A DNA stretch of 64,000 nt from an uncultured Phascolarctobacterium sp. Lineage in GTDB: Bacteria; Bacillota; Negativicutes; Acidaminococcales; Acidaminococcaceae. The stretch spans positions 1 through 64,000 of the forward strand of contig NZ_CALDXR010000033.1 in the NCBI RefSeq assembly GCF_937920985.1, in the 5' to 3' direction. Both the position numbers and the translations under genes were made by a program. Below the pieces are notes generated by a model. That model worked only from the letters and a program-made list of their open reading frames with translations. It had not been told where the DNA came from and ran no database searches. Below are positions 60,661 to 64,000 of the stretch, in pieces. Every line of letters starts with the position of its first letter. Position 1 is the first letter of the stretch.

Positions 60661-62287
60661 CTTAGATGCCTATGATGCCAAGGTTGCCAAGGCAATCGCA
60701 AAATTCCCTGAACGGCAGCATTTAAGCGAAAAGCGCTTATATACACCCTTAGATATCGATGAAAAATTTGATTATAACAGTAAACTCGGCTTTCCCGGTC
60801 AGTATCCCTTCACCCGTGGCGTACAGCCCACAATGTACAGAGGCCGCCTGTGGACTATGCGTGCTTATGCAGGCTTTGCCACTGCCGAAGAAACCAATGC
60901 CCGTTACAAGTATTTGCTGCAGGCAGGCCAAACCGGTCTTTCCGTAGCTATGGATTTACCGACACAAATCGGTCTGGACAGCGATGCACCGTTATCCGAA
61001 GGCGAAGTCGGCAAGGTTGGCGTAGCTATTGATTCTCTCGCTGACATGGAAAAGCTTTTTGAAGGGATTCCGCTGGACAAGGTCAGCACCTCGATGACCA
61101 TCAATGGTTCGGCAGCCGTACTTTTGGCAATGTATGTTGCTGTTGCCGAAAAGCAGGGCGTAAAACCGGAGCAGTTGAAGGGCACTATTCAAAACGATAT
61201 TCTCAAGGAATATATCGCCCGTGGAACCTATATCTTCCCGCCACGTCCTTCCATGCGCCTGATTACAGATACCTTTGCTTATTGCTCGCAGAATATCCCC
61301 AAATGGAATACTATCAGCGTTGGCGCTTATCATATTCGCGAAGCAGGTGCTTCCGAGGTACAGGAAATCGCTTTTGCCTTCGCTAATGCCATGGCCTATA
61401 TTGATGCTGCAATCAAAGCAGGCCAAAAGGTTGATGATTTTGCTCCCGGTATCAGCTGGATTTTTACCGCAGGCCTGAATTTCTTCTCTGAAATAGCTAA
61501 ATTCCGCGCTGCCCGCCGCTTGTGGGCACGCATCATGAAAGAGCGTTACGGAGCTACCATTCCCAAAGCACAGATGCTGCGAGTACACGTTCATACCGCA
61601 GGCAGCGTGCTGACAGCACAGCAGCCTTTGAACAACGTTGCCCGCATTACCTGGCAGGCTATGTCTGCTGTACTTGCAGGCATTCAGTCGATGGCCTGCT
61701 GCGCGTATGACGAAGCCATTGCCCTCCCGACGGAAGAAAGTGCAACGCTTGCACTGCGCACCCAACAGCTCATCGCTTACGAAAGTGGTGTTGCCGACAC
61801 AATCGACCCCATGGCCGGTTCCTATTATGTTGAAGCACTCACTGACAAATTCGAAAAAGAAGCTTATGAATACATCCAAAAAATTGATGCCATGGGCGGT
61901 GCGGTTGCTGCTATCGAACAAGGCTATATGCAAGGTGAAATGGCTGCCCATGCCTACGAATATCAGACAGATATTGAAAAAGGCAAGCGTACAGTCATCG
62001 GCGTCAACAAATTTGCAGACAATAAGGCTGTCAAAACAAATGATATTATTACGGCAGATTTAAGCGTTGCGGAACGTCAGATTGCCCGTGTAAATGAAAT
62101 GAAGGCTCACCGTGACCAGCAAGCAGTAGATGCTTCCCTGAAAGCTCTGAAGGAAGCTGCCAAGGGTGAAGCTAACCTTATGCCTTATCTGATTGATGCT
62201 GTTAAAACCTATGCAACCTTAGGCGAAATCTGCGGCGTACTGCGCGAGGTTTTCGGAGAATACCAGCAGGGAGGTAATTTGTTTTAA
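60632..62287 (+). CDS. Methylmalonyl-CoA mutase-type large subunit (no B12 domain)
   Basis: A 551-aa TIM-barrel subunit of the acyl-CoA mutase family, carrying the substrate channel but not the cobalamin-binding domain. Typical segments are QPTMYRGRLWTMRAYAGF, AMDLPTQIGLDSD, GEVGKVGVAIDS, SGYHIREAG-like VGAYHIREAG and NNVARITWQAMSAVLAG. Two usually constant positions differ: Gln is Ala in RAYAGF (residue 78) and Phe is Met in VAMDLPT. This may mean a substrate other than methylmalonyl-CoA. A separate B12-binding subunit is required and is not in the window. AAGGAGG precedes the ATG inside the transferase gene. Confidence 0.9.
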   Translation: MTTRENLQLSLDAYDAKVAKAIAKFPERQHLSEKRLYTPLDIDEKFDYNSKLGFPGQYPFTRGVQPTMYRGRLWTMRAYAGFATAEETNARYKYLLQAGQTGLSVAMDLPTQIGLDSDAPLSEGEVGKVGVAIDSLADMEKLFEGIPLDKVSTSMTINGSAAVLLAMYVAVAEKQGVKPEQLKGTIQNDILKEYIARGTYIFPPRPSMRLITDTFAYCSQNIPKWNTISVGAYHIREAGASEVQEIAFAFANAMAYIDAAIKAGQKVDDFAPGISWIFTAGLNFFSEIAKFRAARRLWARIMKERYGATIPKAQMLRVHVHTAGSVLTAQQPLNNVARITWQAMSAVLAGIQSMACCAYDEAIALPTEESATLALRTQQLIAYESGVADTIDPMAGSYYVEALTDKFEKEAYEYIQKIDAMGGAVAAIEQGYMQGEMAAHAYEYQTDIEKGKRTVIGVNKFADNKAVKTNDIITADLSVAERQIARVNEMKAHRDQQAVDASLKALKEAAKGEANLMPYLIDAVKTYATLGEICGVLREVFGEYQQGGNLF

Positions 62288-62364
62288 GGCTAAGGCAGGT
62301 GTTTACGTTGCATTTGGCGAATACCATGGCAATAGTTAAAATTAAAGAAAGGCAGGTATTAACA

Positions 62365-63735
62365 ATGACAACTAAAGCATTAGCAAAATTTACCGCAGAA
62401 TTGTGCTACGAAAAGCTTTCTGCTCACAGCATCGAAATGGCTAAAAAATGTCTGCTGGACTGGCTGGGAATTGCTGTCCGCGGTTCTCAGGAAAAACCGG
62501 TACGTATTATACATGATGTTATCCTGCAAGGTGATGCACCACAGGCGAATATTTTCGGCAGCCTTCCCGCCAAAAAGGCCAGTGCCCTGAACGCAGCCTT
62601 TATCAACAGCGCTGCTTCCCACAGTCTGGATTTCGATGATCTTCATAACCCGTCTATTATCCATCCGGCCTGCGTTGTTGTTTCTCCCGCGCTGGCTGTC
62701 TGCGAGGCAGAACACAAAAGCGGTAAGCAGCTCATCGCAGCAATTTGTGCAGGCTACGAAGCAAGCGGGCGCGTAGGCGAAGCGGTTATCCCCGAATCCT
62801 ACTTCTTTTGGCATACTACCGGTACCGCAGGCACCATCGCCGCCGGTGCTGCTGCCGCCAACGCTCTCGGTCTTGACGCACAGCAGACCTTGATGTGCTA
62901 TGGCAGCGCCGGCACCCAGGCCGCAGGCCTGTGGGAATTTTTAAAAGAGGGTGCCATGAGCAAGCCGCTGCACACGGGCAAGGCTTCCTACAGCGGTGTT
63001 CTCAGCGCTTATCTGTCGCAGAAGGGTTTTACTGCAGCCAGTGAAATTTTAGAAGGCGAAAAGGGCTTCTGCCGTGCCATGGTCAAAGAACCGCACCTGG
63101 AGAAACTTACCGAAAACATGAGCACTGATAAACTGAAAATCGACATCAACTCCTTCAAGCCCTACGCTTGCTGCAAGCATGCCCATGCCGCTCTTTACGC
63201 CATTCAGGAGCTGCGTAAGGCTCATTCCCTACAGCCTGAGGACATCGCTGAAATTAAACTGTACGTCAACAATATTACCAACTATCTGATCAACAATCCG
63301 CAGCCGCAAACTCCCTACGGCGGCAAATTCAGTATTCAATATTGCTCCGCTGCTATGCTGAAGTTCGGCGAAGTAGGCATTGCGCAGTTCAGCGAGGAAT
63401 GTATCCATAACAAAGAGCTTATGAATTTAATGCAGCGCATCAAGGTTATCCGTGATGAGGCTATGGAACAGCTTCATGCAGCAGATGCTTCCAAGCTGGC
63501 TTCCAGAGTAGAAATCCAGCTGCAAAACGGACAAACACTTACAATGCAGGTTGATTATCCTAAGGGAGATCCGGAAAATCCTCTGACTTGGGAGGAGCTC
63601 TGCGCCAAGTTTATGAGCCTTGCCGTACCTGTTTACGGTGAAGCAAAGGCATTACGTTTACAAAATTGGGTAGCAAGCCTTGAGCAATGCAGCGACGTTG
63701 CCCAAGCGCTGGACGCCTGTCTAAAGGAGGAATGA
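62365..63735 (+). CDS. MmgE/PrpD family protein
   Basis: A 456-aa protein of the family that includes 2-methylcitrate dehydratase and cis-aconitate decarboxylase. The N-terminal helical domain has LLDWLGIAVRGS and HSLDFDDLHNPSIIHPA, a conserved active-site region, and FKPYACCKHAHAAL lies in the lid domain. In this operon it probably dehydrates, hydrates or decarboxylates the carboxylic acid that feeds or leaves the mutase. The start at 62365 (MTTKALAKF) is preferred over the upstream frame. It lies 77 nt after the mutase gene. Confidence 0.9.
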   Translation: MTTKALAKFTAELCYEKLSAHSIEMAKKCLLDWLGIAVRGSQEKPVRIIHDVILQGDAPQANIFGSLPAKKASALNAAFINSAASHSLDFDDLHNPSIIHPACVVVSPALAVCEAEHKSGKQLIAAICAGYEASGRVGEAVIPESYFFWHTTGTAGTIAAGAAAANALGLDAQQTLMCYGSAGTQAAGLWEFLKEGAMSKPLHTGKASYSGVLSAYLSQKGFTAASEILEGEKGFCRAMVKEPHLEKLTENMSTDKLKIDINSFKPYACCKHAHAALYAIQELRKAHSLQPEDIAEIKLYVNNITNYLINNPQPQTPYGGKFSIQYCSAAMLKFGEVGIAQFSEECIHNKELMNLMQRIKVIRDEAMEQLHAADASKLASRVEIQLQNGQTLTMQVDYPKGDPENPLTWEELCAKFMSLAVPVYGEAKALRLQNWVASLEQCSDVAQALDACLKEE

Positions 63736-63738
63736 TTT

Positions 63739-64000
63739 ATGCAACCGGAAGAAATTATCCGAAGCGTAAAAGATATCTACACGCATAACGCTTTTATGCA
63801 GCACTGCGGCATAAAGGTTCACAGCATCAGCTGCGGCAAAGCTGCAGTCGGCCTGCGCATCGACCCTGTTATCCATACAAACCTCAACGGCAAGTTGCAC
63901 GGAGGCTTGCTTACAACACTGGTGGATAATGCCACCGGCATCGCCTGCGCCGCTATGGGCAAGCGCGTGGTTACGGTATCGATGACCGTAGATTTCATCA
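63739..64000 (+). CDS. PaaI-type hotdog thioesterase (cut by window end)
   Basis: The first 87 residues of a hotdog-fold thioesterase. The HGGLLTTLVDNATGIAC segment contains the family HGG and the catalytic acid region, and SMTVDFI follows. It would hydrolyse an acyl-CoA. The ATG lies 3 nt after the PrpD-family stop, with AAAGGAGG upstream, so it belongs to the same operon. The 3' end lies outside the window. Confidence 0.85.
   Translation, partial: MQPEEIIRSVKDIYTHNAFMQHCGIKVHSISCGKAAVGLRIDPVIHTNLNGKLHGGLLTTLVDNATGIACAAMGKRVVTVSMTVDFI

Overview
The window reads as a chromosomal segment of an anaerobic, fermentative Negativicute. An Acidaminococcaceae/Phascolarctobacterium-like organism is my best guess, inferred from gene content only: a Cat1-type CoA-transferase with a methylmalonyl-CoA-mutase-type subunit, a monomeric [FeFe] hydrogenase, a 2-hydroxyacyl-CoA dehydratase activase pair, type III glutamine synthetase, an Mbh-like Mrp antiporter and Firmicutes-type SAM-I control. 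No rRNA is present and there is one tRNA. Most starts follow a strong GGAGG-type ribosome binding site, and the clearest promoters have a TTTACA or TTGACA box 17 bp from TATAAT.

Left edge (1-3560): a visibly AT-rich mobile segment with a tyrosine integrase, a Rep_3-like replication initiator, an excisionase-like HTH protein and a divergent XRE repressor. Paired operator-like palindromes and three iteron-like repeats accompany them. It stops just before tRNA-Thr(CGT).

3640-14200: an XRE regulator, an orphan LarA-family nickel enzyme, a DMT exporter, then an 11-gene leftward operon for an Mbh-like Mrp Na+/H+ antiporter with three large antiporter subunits.

14400-24000: murI, an SDR gene coupled to an OmpR-type two-component system, a divergent CpxP/Spy-like His-rich secreted protein, a TetR regulator next to an unusual inverted-repeat structure, a complete ECF transporter (S-A-A-T) and a hicAB toxin-antitoxin pair.

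24170-32290: a complete-looking leftward histidine operon led by a TrpR-like YerC/HisR protein (hisZ-G-D-C-B-H-A-F-IE). It is divergent from a SAM-I riboswitch-controlled metNIQ operon, followed by a polar amino acid ABC transporter, a cysteine-free thioredoxin-fold protein and a Na/Pi transporter.

40150-50500: a gene-free region with palindromes and terminators, a two-gene 2-hydroxyacyl-CoA dehydratase activase system, an MFS transporter, a SEC-C protein, a DEDDh exonuclease, asparaginase, a C_GCAxxG_C_C protein and an HD hydrolase.

50660-64000: nitrogen assimilation (an Amt-PII fusion and type III glutamine synthetase behind tandem terminators), a group B-like [FeFe] hydrogenase, a DMT transporter and a frameshifted LysR gene. 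The LysR gene is divergent from an operon for acyl-CoA metabolism: CoA-transferase, B12-type mutase large subunit, MmgE/PrpD protein, and a PaaI thioesterase cut by the window end. That operon and the iteron-carrying element are the best candidates for undescribed biology.
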